Shown here: in pieces, positions 24,253 through 31,460 of the stretch | Position numbering within the stretch: position 1 is the stretch's first letter | How the letters are laid out: each line of letters begins with the position of its first letter | Virus record (IMG/VR): IMGVR_UViG_3300031595_000006 | Coordinates: 1 to 43,427 of that record | Source: a virus | DNA: 43,427 nucleotides | Reading direction: 5' to 3' (one strand) | The notes under the pieces: generated by a model | The model's input: only the letters and a program-made list of their open reading frames with translations | Told to the model about the DNA's origin: nothing | Database searches by the model: none | Made by a program: the position numbers and the translations under genes

Positions 24253-24446
24253 TGCTAAGTGACCTCGATATTTTCAACCGAATTCAAAAGTCGCTGGAGA
24301 CGTTGGGCGACGAGCGAGCGTTGACCGGGTTCGGGCAGACCACCGTCGATGCGGCTCGGCTGACCTTGGTCGCGCTCCAGATCGCGCTCGTCGCTAAGAT
24401 GCAGAACCGCCCGCACGCTGGAGCAATTCCTCCTCCGCCTTCTTGA
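24252..24446 (+). CDS. Possible small antisense gene
   Basis: 64 aa from TTG 24252, in a 141-bp hole between two minus-strand virion genes, running 53 bp into the next gene's end. The text (DIFNRIQKSLETLGDERAL, DAARLTLVALQIALVAKM) is a plausible helical protein, and the minus strand has no usable frame here. No ribosome binding site or family promoter is visible, so it may be chance. Confidence 0.3.
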   Translation: MLSDLDIFNRIQKSLETLGDERALTGFGQTTVDAARLTLVALQIALVAKMQNRPHAGAIPPPPS

Positions 24447-24852
24447 CGATTTCCGGCCACCGTTGCGCGGCGAGCGTCACGAAAAGGCGAGCGGGCGTTT
24501 TCGAAGTCCCCATCTCAACATAATTCGCGTAATTCGCCACATAGCCGCAGTAGACCTTGCCGCCAAGCGGCGTCCCGTTGATGACCAGGTTCACGGTATC
24601 CGCGCTGTAGGCGAAAGAACCCGCCGCGGCGTTCGCTGGTTTCGGGTCGCGCATGGTCGGCATCGAATCGTTCGACGCCATGAGCGATGCGCGCAAAAAG
24701 CCGGTGTCGACCGGCATGTTGCCGCCCTCGGCGCGCGTCTTCTGCATCTCCTCGACGACAGTCTGCGCGGCTTGGTGGAAAACAGCCTCCGCCGCCGCCT
24801 TCGAATTGGCGACCCACGCCGATACCTGTGCGGAGAAGTTACTGTCCGCCAC
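24394..24852 (-). CDS. HK97 gp10-like head-tail joining protein
   Basis: 152 aa, GTG start with GGAGG upstream, overlapping the end of the MuF-like gene by 14 bp. Typical pattern: helical N-terminus, NMPVDTGFLRASL, then VYCGYVANYANYVEMG and a C-terminal helix (PEIVKKAEEELLQ). The PVDTGxLR and YAxYVExG motifs define the gp10/HK97 family of neck proteins that prepare the connector for tail attachment. Confidence 0.85.
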   Translation of the reverse strand: MADSNFSAQVSAWVANSKAAAEAVFHQAAQTVVEEMQKTRAEGGNMPVDTGFLRASLMASNDSMPTMRDPKPANAAAGSFAYSADTVNLVINGTPLGGKVYCGYVANYANYVEMGTSKTPARLFVTLAAQRWPEIVKKAEEELLQRAGGSAS

Positions 24853-25894
24853 CGTCTACCGCCTCCGCCTTGAACTGATTCACAGCCTTGCCGATGAAGT
24901 CGATTTTCACACGCTCATAACAGCGGCAGTTTATTTGTGACGGGTACGGGGCATGCATCTGCGGCCCGAACGGCGTGGCAAATGGCTCGTTCCACTTGCG
25001 GCCGTCGGAGTTCATCCCCGGCACTGCGCGATGCGTCGGCCGCACCCGATCATCGCCGGCCGTCACCGGGAATCGGGTAATCAGTTCGACGTCGACTTTC
25101 CCGTCGTCGATCGCCTGCTGGTACGCCTCCGTCTGCGCGGCACCAAGCGCCTGCATCGTTTCGGTGCGGGCGATGTTGTCACCGCGCCATTTCAAAGCAC
25201 GGTTAGCAAACGACACGCCGGCCTTGACCTGCATGTCCGCCGGAACGGCCGTGCCATCCTCGATAGCTTTCAGAACAACGCGGTCGAACCGCTTGTCGCG
25301 CAGCCCGTAATCGAGCGCCGCGCGCAGGTCAGCCGGATCAGTCGACGCCAGTTTGGCCTTGTAGTTTTCCAGCCACTGAATCTGGTTTGAGTGCAGCCCG
25401 ATGATGCCGCCGATGCGCTGGCGCGTTACGGGGTCAATGCGGCCGATAAGATCGAGCGCAGTCGTCCGCGGGTTACTGCCGGCCACAAGGCCCTGTTCCA
25501 AAGCACCGCGAATGGCAACGCGCTGGTCGTCAACAATCTCGGTGATGAGGTTGCCGGATAGGTCGCGAATGATCTGCTCGGCGCGCGGGTTGCGAACGTC
25601 GAACAGGACGTGCAGCGCGTAGCCGGCGGCTTGGTCAATCGCCGGCGCCGCGGCGGCCACCGCAAGCCCGCCCGTATTGAAAATCTGTTGGTGGACGAGC
25701 GCCAACGCCGAAAAGTTTGCCGGTTCGAGGCCGACCAAGCGCAGCGCGCCGGGCACGTCGCCATTTTCCAGCAGACGCACGAGCGCGTTGATGTCGATCC
25801 GCTTTATCTTGTCCTTGATCGCGCTTAGGAACGCCGCTTTCATCTGCGGCTCCCATGTGTCGGCGAGGCGTTCGAGGTCGAGTGTGCCCGCCAT
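24839..25894 (-). CDS. MuF-like minor head protein
   Basis: 351 aa. The C-terminal third has the phage MuF/SPP1 gp7 pattern: DNIARTETMQALGAAQ, DDRVRPTHRAVPG and PSQINCRCYERV. The N-terminal part is helical (ERLADTWEPQMKAAFLSAIKDKI). Such proteins enter the procapsid and may be ejected with DNA. The gene is usually next to the portal; here it lies 7 kb away, between connector and neck genes, an unusual order. Confidence 0.88.
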   Translation of the reverse strand: MAGTLDLERLADTWEPQMKAAFLSAIKDKIKRIDINALVRLLENGDVPGALRLVGLEPANFSALALVHQQIFNTGGLAVAAAAPAIDQAAGYALHVLFDVRNPRAEQIIRDLSGNLITEIVDDQRVAIRGALEQGLVAGSNPRTTALDLIGRIDPVTRQRIGGIIGLHSNQIQWLENYKAKLASTDPADLRAALDYGLRDKRFDRVVLKAIEDGTAVPADMQVKAGVSFANRALKWRGDNIARTETMQALGAAQTEAYQQAIDDGKVDVELITRFPVTAGDDRVRPTHRAVPGMNSDGRKWNEPFATPFGPQMHAPYPSQINCRCYERVKIDFIGKAVNQFKAEAVDGGGQ

Positions 25895-25897
25895 AGC

Positions 25898-26248
25898 CTA
25901 GCCGCCGACGAGGCCAAGCAACTCGGCCAATAACGCGTCGTATGCCTCTGCGGACAGCGTGAGTTTCGTACTCGCGCCCGCTTTGACGTGACTACAATCG
26001 CGCGGAGCGTCCTGCATCGACCCTTTTTGCGGAGCCATGTTGCAATAGTTGTTGCAGTGATCGTCGCCCGGAGTACAGCGCCCCGGCTGTCCCTTGTCGC
26101 GCGCGTAGCCGCAAATATATCTGCCTGCCACAGTTTCCGGATTTCCACGCAGATAGACAGAAACGGTTCCGTCATCCTCCCGCGTGAAATTGATGTATCC
26201 GGGGTACAACGGGTCACCGTTCGTGTGGGCTGAAATCAGTGTGGACAT
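25898..26248 (-). CDS. Hypothetical Cys-rich phage protein
   Basis: 116 aa, ATG 26248, overlapping the preceding gene by 13 bp. A Cys-rich middle (CGYARD, RCTPGDDHCNNYCNMAP, DCSHVKAG) suggests metal binding or disulfides; the C-terminus is helical (AEAYDALLAELLGLV). I do not recognise the family. It lies within the head-completion cluster. Confidence 0.6.
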   Translation of the reverse strand: MSTLISAHTNGDPLYPGYINFTREDDGTVSVYLRGNPETVAGRYICGYARDKGQPGRCTPGDDHCNNYCNMAPQKGSMQDAPRDCSHVKAGASTKLTLSAEAYDALLAELLGLVGG

Positions 26249-26409
26249 CGGATGTTCCGATAATGTTTGAGAATGCGACGACGCCTCTCGTTGTTTGACA
26301 GGTTCAGGTCGTCAAACTCGCGCTGACGAGCGATAGCGTCGTCTGAAAGCACTAAACCTTCGACGGCGCATATCGCGGCAAACGCCTTTCTGCCTATTGC
26401 GATGGGCAT
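26236..26409 (-). CDS. Small basic protein in head cluster
   Basis: 57 aa from ATG 26409, in a TAATG overlap with the upstream stop; the longer frame to 26673 is a shadow of the connector gene. Sequence MPIAIGRKAFAAICAVEGL, then DDAIARQREFDDLNLS and a basic end ERRRRILKHYR. The AICAVEGL..SD...R pattern recalls the small proteins that follow adaptor genes in other phages. Function unknown. Confidence 0.55.
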   Translation of the reverse strand: MPIAIGRKAFAAICAVEGLVLSDDAIARQREFDDLNLSNNERRRRILKHYRNIRCPH

Positions 26410-26780
26410 TACACCGTCCTCGCCTGAATCTCGTACATGACCACGGTGCCGGCCGGTTTCAGCGGATTCACGTTGACAATGTTCAAGGTCGCGCCGTCCG
26501 GCGTCACGAGCGTATCGGTGACGCCTGGCACCACGGCAACACCCGGTGCCACGAGCACCTTTTTGTCCGTGGCGAGGATGACAGTACCGTTGACGTCCTT
26601 TTGGGCGTAGTCGGTCACCACCATCGTCGCGGGATAGTCGGTCGTGGTCGTGGTGCCCGACGAAGGATCCCACGCATTGCCGCCGGTCGTTGCCGAGCGG
26701 CGAATGGCGCCGACAGCCCCAAACCTGCCAATGAGGCGCGTGGCGGTCGCGGCGGACTTCGTGTAGTCGAAACTAGACAC
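26409..26780 (-). CDS. Head-tail adaptor/completion protein
   Basis: 123 aa, GTG start overlapping the previous stop by 8 bp. Helical start (SAATATRLIGRFGAVGAIRRS) followed by beta strands (YPATMVVTDYAQKDV, TVILATDKKVLVAPGV, GATLNIVNVNPLKPAGTVVMYEIQ), the layout of phage head closure proteins such as HK97 gp9 or SPP1 gp16. Its place between the connector and neck genes fits. Confidence 0.65.
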   Translation of the reverse strand: MSSFDYTKSAATATRLIGRFGAVGAIRRSATTGGNAWDPSSGTTTTTDYPATMVVTDYAQKDVNGTVILATDKKVLVAPGVAVVPGVTDTLVTPDGATLNIVNVNPLKPAGTVVMYEIQARTV

Positions 26781-27306
26781 GGATCGCTTCGCCGGTCAGT
26801 CGGTTGGGCAGGCCCTTTGACGACAGGAACGGCCATAGCAAGTCTTGCACCACGGCGAGCACCGGTCGGTAATCCGAGGGGTCAGTGAACAACAGCGCAT
26901 ATTCGACACGAATGGGGCCGATGGCCTCACTATTGACGATGTCGGACTGCGTGACGACCGGACTCATGGCGAACGGCGTTGCCGCTTCCACGAGCGCAAC
27001 CTCGCAGCAAGCATATTGATACTCGTAGGGGATTTCGTTGGGGAGAACAGGCCAGCCTTCGCGATCCGTCACGGCATACCGCGGAAACGGCATGGTCTGG
27101 AGCCGGCGGTTAACCTTCTGGCCGTCATAAACGAAAGCATCGACCAGAAACCGGCTGGCGCGGACAATCGCTTCACTTAGCTGATCGTCAGAATATGTGG
27201 AGATATCCTTGCCGCGGTCGCTGCAATACGTTTTCAGGAACGCCAACGACACGATGGCGTTGGCGGTGCTCATACCCGTGCCGTCTTCAACGACTAGCGT
27301 CACCAT
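26773..27306 (-). CDS. DnaT-like/head-tail connector protein
   Basis: 177 aa. It begins VTLVVEDGTGMSTANAIVSLAF, the signature at the start of the phage proteins listed as DnaT-like or head-tail connector (HK97 gp6 / SPP1 gp15 role). Helices follow (QLSEAIVRASRFLVDAF) and the C-terminus is GLPNRLTGEAIRV. It would bind below the portal. ATG 27306 lies 20 bp inside the preceding small gene. Confidence 0.7.
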   Translation of the reverse strand: MVTLVVEDGTGMSTANAIVSLAFLKTYCSDRGKDISTYSDDQLSEAIVRASRFLVDAFVYDGQKVNRRLQTMPFPRYAVTDREGWPVLPNEIPYEYQYACCEVALVEAATPFAMSPVVTQSDIVNSEAIGPIRVEYALLFTDPSDYRPVLAVVQDLLWPFLSSKGLPNRLTGEAIRV

Positions 27307-27439
27307 GTCGAATCCACTTGGCTAGTTCTTTCGCCTGCGCGGCGTCGGCGACCTGCGCACACCGCTCGCGCTCCTCCAGTATCGCGTCCCGAATCAATTG
27401 CTTGAGTTCCGCCAGGAGTTGTTCGCGCTCTGGCGACAT
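27287..27439 (-). CDS. 50-aa helical protein
   Basis: Found from the sequence: ATG 27439 to TGA 27287, overlapping the connector gene. The product is a single charged helix (MSPEREQLLAELKQLIRDAI, then ERCAQVADAAQAKELA). The C-x-x-V-A-D/E ending of a helix like EERERCAQVAD is common in tiny phage proteins. No clear ribosome binding site. Function unknown. Confidence 0.55.
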   Translation of the reverse strand: MSPEREQLLAELKQLIRDAILEERERCAQVADAAQAKELAKWIRHGDASR

Positions 27440-27452
27440 GGGCACTGCAATA

Positions 27453-27496
27453 CAAAAGCGCCCCGGCGGTTACAGACGCAACGTGACCGCCGGGGC
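27453..27496 (-). terminator. Strong intrinsic terminator
   Basis: Minus strand: GCCCCGGCGGT and ACCGCCGGGGC pair perfectly over 11 bp (27496-27486 with 27470-27460) around a 15-nt loop, followed by GCTTTTG. It lies between promoter H and the 50-aa gene. Confidence 0.8.
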
Positions 27497-27524
27497 AGAG
27501 GTGGCAGGGAGGGAAGCAACGAAC
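27453..27524 (-). ncRNA. Candidate ~70-nt small RNA or attenuated leader
   Basis: Promoter H would start transcription near 27524, and the terminator ends near 27453, with no start codon plus ribosome binding site between them. The product would be a short RNA ending in a strong hairpin. Alternatively the terminator is an attenuator for the head-completion genes downstream. Inferred from promoter and terminator only. Confidence 0.45.
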
Positions 27525-27530
27525 AAGAGC

Positions 27531-27558
27531 ACTATACACCCTTGCGGGGGATTGTCAA
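27531..27558 (-). promoter_or_regulatory. Promoter/operator H of dispersed family
   Basis: Minus strand TTGACA (27558-27553), 16-bp spacer, TATAGT (27536-27531), the best -10 box of the family. The -35 side reads GTTGACAATCCCC. The stop codon of the 60-aa gene is inside the -10 area. A terminator follows about 35 nt downstream. Confidence 0.75.
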
Positions 27559-27714
27559 CGTCTCGCGCTGCTTCGGCGGTGCCGGCGGAGGTGGAGGCGG
27601 GGGCGGCACCGGGGCCGACTCGCGCCAGCCGTGGCTGCGCCAATTCACCACCTCATCGGGGTGAACATCCGCAGTCTTGCCGGTATCCATGTGGGTCATC
27701 GGAACTGTGGGCAT
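27532..27714 (-). CDS. Small Pro-rich virion-cluster protein
   Basis: 60 aa from ATG 27714, with AGGAG 5 nt upstream. An upstream in-frame ATG at 27814 would add 34 residues but lacks such a site. The text TADVHPDEVVNWRSHGW resembles small phage proteins with a HPDEV..W...GW core; it then runs into eight consecutive Pro residues. Function unknown. Confidence 0.6.
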   Translation of the reverse strand: MPTVPMTHMDTGKTADVHPDEVVNWRSHGWRESAPVPPPPPPPPAPPKQRETLTIPRKGV

Positions 27715-27805
27715 CGAGGCTCCTAGTTTTGTGTAAGGTATTTGTGACGCTGACGGCACCGCGCATCCGATCATGCCCCAGAGGGCGAAGTTGATGGAGA
27801 GGGCG

Positions 27806-28075
27806 TCAGCCATGCCGCCAGCCGTTACAGTGGGCATCCTCGTGGCGGATAACCTGTTCACGTTGCTGGCCGGAGGCGATGATCTCAAGACAGCCTCCTT
27901 GACCCCATACCTGACAGCCGTAGATCGTGCGATCCGTCTCGATGCCAAGCGATCTGCATATCTGTCCGGTTTGCCACAGTGGCCGCTCGATCCGCACCAA
28001 AGGCCCCGTGTACGGCAACATGTTCGCAGGGGGTGCGAGGATCGACACGAGCGACATAGCAAGCAGCGTCCTCAC
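27806..28075 (-). CDS. Small exported protein with HExxH-like motif
   Basis: 89 aa, GTG 28075 overlapping the previous stop (GTGA) with GGGGG upstream. The N-terminus RTLLAMSLVSILAP is hydrophobic, and the C-terminus reads IRHEDAHCNGWRHG: HEDAH fits HExxH and is followed by CNGW, seen in small phage metallopeptidase-like proteins. Cys pairs may form disulfides (CRSLG, GCQVW, GCLEI). The catalytic Glu is present (His-Glu). A role in envelope crossing or virion maturation is possible but unproven. Confidence 0.6.
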   Translation of the reverse strand: MRTLLAMSLVSILAPPANMLPYTGPLVRIERPLWQTGQICRSLGIETDRTIYGCQVWGQGGCLEIIASGQQREQVIRHEDAHCNGWRHG

Positions 28076-28365
28076 TGCGCCCCCGCAAAGTCCGGCTGCG
28101 CCACCCACTCGCTCGGAAGCGCATAGAGCGCCCCGGTATTCAGCGCGGGGCCGGCAATCCGGATGAACCAGAAGCCGGCCTGATAGCTGTGCGTCACGGT
28201 GCCGTCGCCGGCGGTCGTGTCCTGCGATGGGTCCCAGACCTGTACGTTCGGGATGCACACATCGGCCCGCCATGCGCCCGCATCGGTATCCACGATGAAG
28301 AAGGCACCAACGGCAGGGTCGGACTTGGCGCTGGCCTCGTCGGTGAACTTGTAGAGAGGCGTCAT
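28072..28365 (-). CDS. Hypothetical protein, fibre-associated
   Basis: 97 aa, ATG 28365 in an ATGA overlap with the 402-aa gene. The sequence (KSDPAVGAFFIVDTDAGAWR, VQVWDPSQDTTAGDGTVTHSY, GFWFIRIAGPALN) is beta-rich without recognisable motif. Its overlap with the 402-aa structural gene suggests a chaperone or partner for that protein. Confidence 0.6.
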   Translation of the reverse strand: MTPLYKFTDEASAKSDPAVGAFFIVDTDAGAWRADVCIPNVQVWDPSQDTTAGDGTVTHSYQAGFWFIRIAGPALNTGALYALPSEWVAQPDFAGAQ

Positions 28366-29570
28366 GACGTGAGCCCCGCTGTGGTGGTCGGATCGACGGA
28401 AAGGAAGGCGAACTTGCGGGCGAGGCCGTTGAGGGCGCGATCACCTGCTGCGCGGTTGCCGTGGTAGGCGGGATACGTAACCGAACCCCAACTTGTAGCC
28501 GAATATGACGGTGTGCCACCGTTTGCCACGGCACCAAACGAGGCAGCATCAAATTTGAATGCTGATTTAGTAATTCCAGACCATATTCCAGAACCGCCAA
28601 TAGTGGCGTCAACCTGCGTCGTGCCATTGTATATAGATGTTTTATTAGTACCCCCGAAGAACATACCGTTTCCAGCGACATTGCTCCATCGGAGCATACT
28701 CGGCCCGGTACCCCCCGCCACCCCATTCGTCTCGACATACGCTCCCTTCGCTGCCAGTGCAGCCGCGAGCGCAGGCCCGATGAGTTGCCGAATGTCGGCC
28801 CCGACCGAGGCAGAGGCACCGGCAGTGACGACTGGGCTGGGAATGTCGAAGGAGTTCTCCACGAGGGAGTTGAGGATGAAGTAGACTACACCCCCGGCAT
28901 TCGCTGTTATTTGCAATCGATCAGAAGTTGAGCCGGGTGTACCCGCAACCCCGTAGCGTTGATAATTTGTTGTGCTTGTAACTACTACTACACCAGACCA
29001 AGAGCCTGTACCCGATATGGAAACAAGAGGTGATCCCACTTTATACGCAAAAGCCGAAGAAACGTGCGTGTTTGTGTTGCCTGTCCCTCCAGAGGAATAC
29101 GCATATGCTGCTATTGTCCCAAGGCTATTATCGAGCTTATAAACCTTACCGCTCGTGACAATGTTTTGTAGACCTGATGCTAGTAATGTTGCAGTATCGT
29201 CTACAACTGACAAGACAGCAGCAGCATCGCCGCCTTTAGCCATATTCGTCAGATCGGTCGGATTGGCGTTGTAGTTCGTGCACTTGTTGGTGATGCTTTG
29301 CAGAAGCGGTGCCCCGCTCCCATCCGGCATCACCAGCGTCTGGTTGCTTGGTGCTGAGACGTAGACGCCCGAAGCGTTCTGGTACCAGCGCGTCCCGGTG
29401 CGCGTGTTGGAGAAGCAGGCACTCTCAGGAAGATTGCCGTAACCCTTGGCCCAGTAGAGCCTGGCATCGTCATGCGCGGCGAAGGTGACGAAAGGTGCCA
29501 GCGAGCCGTATTTGGCCGAGACCCAACCGGGGATGGACCCCAACAATATCTGCCTCAACGCCGGCCGCAT
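28362..29570 (-). CDS. Head-located fibre/appendage protein
   Basis: 402 aa, ATG in a TAATG overlap with the previous gene. N-terminal part ends near YWAKGYGNLPESACFSNTR, then low-complexity Ser/Gly/Thr beta sequence with LQNIVTSGKVYKL and SGTGSWSGVVVV, likely a carbohydrate-binding jelly-roll region. Bases about 28500-29300 are clearly AT-richer and use codons rare in neighbours, showing import or strong diversification. Being in the head gene cluster, it may be a head fibre or misplaced adhesin. Confidence 0.6.
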   Translation of the reverse strand: MRPALRQILLGSIPGWVSAKYGSLAPFVTFAAHDDARLYWAKGYGNLPESACFSNTRTGTRWYQNASGVYVSAPSNQTLVMPDGSGAPLLQSITNKCTNYNANPTDLTNMAKGGDAAAVLSVVDDTATLLASGLQNIVTSGKVYKLDNSLGTIAAYAYSSGGTGNTNTHVSSAFAYKVGSPLVSISGTGSWSGVVVVTSTTNYQRYGVAGTPGSTSDRLQITANAGGVVYFILNSLVENSFDIPSPVVTAGASASVGADIRQLIGPALAAALAAKGAYVETNGVAGGTGPSMLRWSNVAGNGMFFGGTNKTSIYNGTTQVDATIGGSGIWSGITKSAFKFDAASFGAVANGGTPSYSATSWGSVTYPAYHGNRAAGDRALNGLARKFAFLSVDPTTTAGLTS

Positions 29571-30130
29571 TACACGGCCACCGAATGCAGGGTGATCTTC
29601 TTCACGGACTGAGCCGAAGGCGTATAGCCGCCGTTCGTCACGAGATAGCCGAATAGCTTGCCGCCCGCAGGAACCGTGACCTGCTTGTTGATGCCGCTCG
29701 TTTCGACATAGCAGGTCGAGCCGAGATCGACGGGCGTTCCAAGATCGACATATCCTGCGAACGACGCCCGATCACCGGACAGTAAATCCCACGCCGCATT
29801 GTCCGCATATGCGCTCGGAGGCGTGACACTGTAGAGGTAGAGTCGGAAGCTAGTCTCGCCGGAGGGAACGGCCGAAACATCCTGTTCAAGCTTTGCGGTC
29901 GTGATGATGACCTGACCGCCAGCCGATGGCCCGATTCCGTCAAATTCAAGCGCACCGCCTTCGACATCGTTGGCCGTATAAGCCGTGGTGTCATTCGGGC
30001 GGGCGAAGGATGCAACTGCTGCAAAGCCTTGGGCAACAACAGCCACCCGATGCGCGAACGTCCCGTCGCCCATGTCGACGAGTTTGTCCGTCGCACCAGC
30101 AACATTGGAGTTAAACGTCTTGTCCGTCAT
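29570..30130 (-). CDS. Structural protein following the coat gene
   Basis: 186 aa with CGGAG before ATG 30130. The pattern VAQGFAAVASFARPNDTTAYTANDVEGGALEFDGIGPSAG-type text (seen as ASFARPNDTTAYTANDV and GQVIITTAKLE) recurs in many proteobacterial phages next to the coat gene, where it is unassigned. It ends with beta strands (KQVTVPAGGKLFGYLVTNG). A capsid accessory or decoration role is likely. Confidence 0.65.
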   Translation of the reverse strand: MTDKTFNSNVAGATDKLVDMGDGTFAHRVAVVAQGFAAVASFARPNDTTAYTANDVEGGALEFDGIGPSAGGQVIITTAKLEQDVSAVPSGETSFRLYLYSVTPPSAYADNAAWDLLSGDRASFAGYVDLGTPVDLGSTCYVETSGINKQVTVPAGGKLFGYLVTNGGYTPSAQSVKKITLHSVAV

Positions 30131-30155
30131 CGACTCGGCTCCGCGTTAAGAGGAA

Positions 30156-30184
30156 CCGGGCCGTCGCACAATACGGCGGCCCGG
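30156..30184 (-). terminator. Hairpin after the coat gene, overlapping promoter I
   Basis: CCGGGCCG and CGGCCCGG form a perfect 8-bp stem (30184-30177 with 30163-30156), loop 13 nt, followed on the minus strand by TTCCTCTT. The T-run is weak. The -10 box of promoter I lies in the loop, so the same DNA can be a terminator of the coat transcript and a new start. Confidence 0.55.
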
Positions 30185-30195
30185 AGTATTATCAA
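30168..30195 (-). promoter_or_regulatory. Promoter/operator I of dispersed family
   Basis: Minus strand TTGATA (30195-30190) in GGTTGATAATACTCC, 16-bp spacer, TATTGT (30173-30168). It would start transcription of the 186-aa gene and those after it. Confidence 0.65.
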
Positions 30196-30198
30196 CCG

Positions 30199-31344
30199 TT
30201 AGCCGAGCAGCGTAACGATGTGCTCGTCCTTGGACGACGCGGTGCCCCACGCCATCGACACTTCGTATTTGACCTGGCGATACATCTTGTAGAGCGCCAG
30301 TTCGAACACGAGGCCGGTGATCGGGTCGGTGATCGTGGTGCGATCGACCGCCATGTCGCCACCCTGCGGAAGCGCCGGGGCGCGAGCCGCAAGAATGAGC
30401 GCAGTGCGCGCGAACGCCACGTTCGGCGAGTAGGCCGAGCCGACCGTGACCGCCGAATTGTCGGCGACCGCGGTGAGCAGGCCCGGCTTGGCGATCGTGA
30501 CGTTGCCACCCGACAGCGCGCCGACGACCACATACTTGTGGGTGTCGCCCGCGATCGTGATGACGTCGCCCGCCAGGATCGTGCCCGTGCCGGTGTCGAC
30601 CGGAATCACGGTGTCACCGACCGCAGCCGCCGCGTTGTTCACGAGGTAGCCGCTGCCCGTGCCGGCAGTGTGCGAAACGAAACCGCCCGAGTTGCGGAGC
30701 GCGAAGCCCTGCAGTCGGTCGGTCATGCCGTTGCGCAGCATGTCGGACGAACCCGCCTCGTTCACCTTGAACAAGACGTTCTGCTTGCCGCGGAGGTTCG
30801 CCATCGCAGCCGAACCGAGCGCGAGCTGCAGGTCCGACTTCGGGGCGCCGTTGGCTTCCAGGATCTGGAGAACGCCAGCGGTGTCCGACAGATCGCCGGC
30901 GGTGCCGAACGGCGCGGTGCCGGCGGTGCCGTAGGCGCGCGAGGCGTGAGTGACGGCGGTCAGGGCCAGGTCGGCCTCGATCGCGTTCGTCAGGTTACGC
31001 ATCGCCTCGGCGAACTGGTCGACCATGACCGGGTTCAGCGAACTGCCGATGGACAACTGCTCCTCACCGGACCACAGGACCGGCGAAGCCTTGGACTTGG
31101 TGATGACGATGTCCTTGTAGCCGACCGTGGTGCCGCCCGTATTCGCGGGGAGCTGGCCGGGCACAATGTCTTCCAGCGGGCCGGCGGTGCCGACCGGCGA
31201 GCGGACGGTCTGACCAACGGCGGCGCGTTCGGCGGACGCATCGCGCTTGCAGGCCGGGATGATGCCGACCATCTCACGCGAAACGACGTTCAGAGCCTCG
31301 TAGACGACCGGGATGATGCCAGTCAAAGTGTTGCTTGAAGCCAT
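30199..31344 (-). CDS. Major capsid protein (P22-coat-like)
   Basis: 381 aa. The N-terminal text NTLTGIIPVVYEALNVVSRE and the following GIIPACKRDASAERAAVGQTV match the P22-type coat family, with an HK97 fold and an Ig-like insertion expected in the middle (DVITIAGDTHKYVVVGA region). It assembles into the procapsid with the adjacent scaffold. AAAGGGA precedes ATG 31344. No N-terminal cleavage domain is visible, consistent with P22-like assembly. Confidence 0.92.
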   Translation of the reverse strand: MASSNTLTGIIPVVYEALNVVSREMVGIIPACKRDASAERAAVGQTVRSPVGTAGPLEDIVPGQLPANTGGTTVGYKDIVITKSKASPVLWSGEEQLSIGSSLNPVMVDQFAEAMRNLTNAIEADLALTAVTHASRAYGTAGTAPFGTAGDLSDTAGVLQILEANGAPKSDLQLALGSAAMANLRGKQNVLFKVNEAGSSDMLRNGMTDRLQGFALRNSGGFVSHTAGTGSGYLVNNAAAAVGDTVIPVDTGTGTILAGDVITIAGDTHKYVVVGALSGGNVTIAKPGLLTAVADNSAVTVGSAYSPNVAFARTALILAARAPALPQGGDMAVDRTTITDPITGLVFELALYKMYRQVKYEVSMAWGTASSKDEHIVTLLG

Positions 31345-31361
31345 TTATTTCCCTTTCAGGG

Positions 31362-31389
31362 TTGACAGTGATGAACGGAGGTGTATTGT
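31362..31389 (+). promoter_or_regulatory. Promoter/operator J of dispersed family
   Basis: TTGACA at 31362-31367 in GGTTGACAGTG, 16-bp spacer, TATTGT at 31384-31389, pointing toward the HNH gene. It lies within the bases just before the coat gene start on the other strand, so it could interfere with coat gene transcription. Confidence 0.7.
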
Positions 31390-31427
31390 AAGTGGATCAT
31401 CCGATCCGAGCGCCCCGTTGCATCCGC

Positions 31428-31456
31428 AAACCTGGGCCGTAGCGACTCACAGGTTT
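31428..31456 (+). promoter_or_regulatory. Hairpin covering the HNH ribosome binding site
   Basis: AAACCTG (31428-31434) pairs perfectly with CAGGTTT (31450-31456) around a 15-nt loop. The AGG in the second arm is the only Shine-Dalgarno-like sequence before ATG 31461. In the RNA, the site would be hidden, as known for some T4 homing endonuclease genes. Confidence 0.55.
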
Positions 31457-31460
31457 CCCC

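Noticed and set aside
26471-26481. GTTGACAATG on the + strand inside the adaptor gene
   Set aside because: It encodes conserved-looking residues (NIVNV) on the minus strand and no + gene or -10 box follows, so it is probably a chance match to the dispersed family.
27300-27539. 79-codon minus frame across promoter H and the terminator
   Set aside because: It would be translated through the terminator and reads as Cys/Arg-rich noise; the 50-aa frame at 27287-27439 fits better.
27532-27814. Longer form of the 60-aa Pro-rich protein from ATG 27814
   Set aside because: The upstream part contains the AGGAG ribosome binding site of ATG 27714 and AT-rich, non-coding-like sequence; the shorter start is preferred.
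30220-31338. 372-codon + strand frame opposite the coat gene
   Set aside because: Arg/Asp/Val-rich shadow of the coat gene without domain pattern; the coat match on the minus strand is strong.
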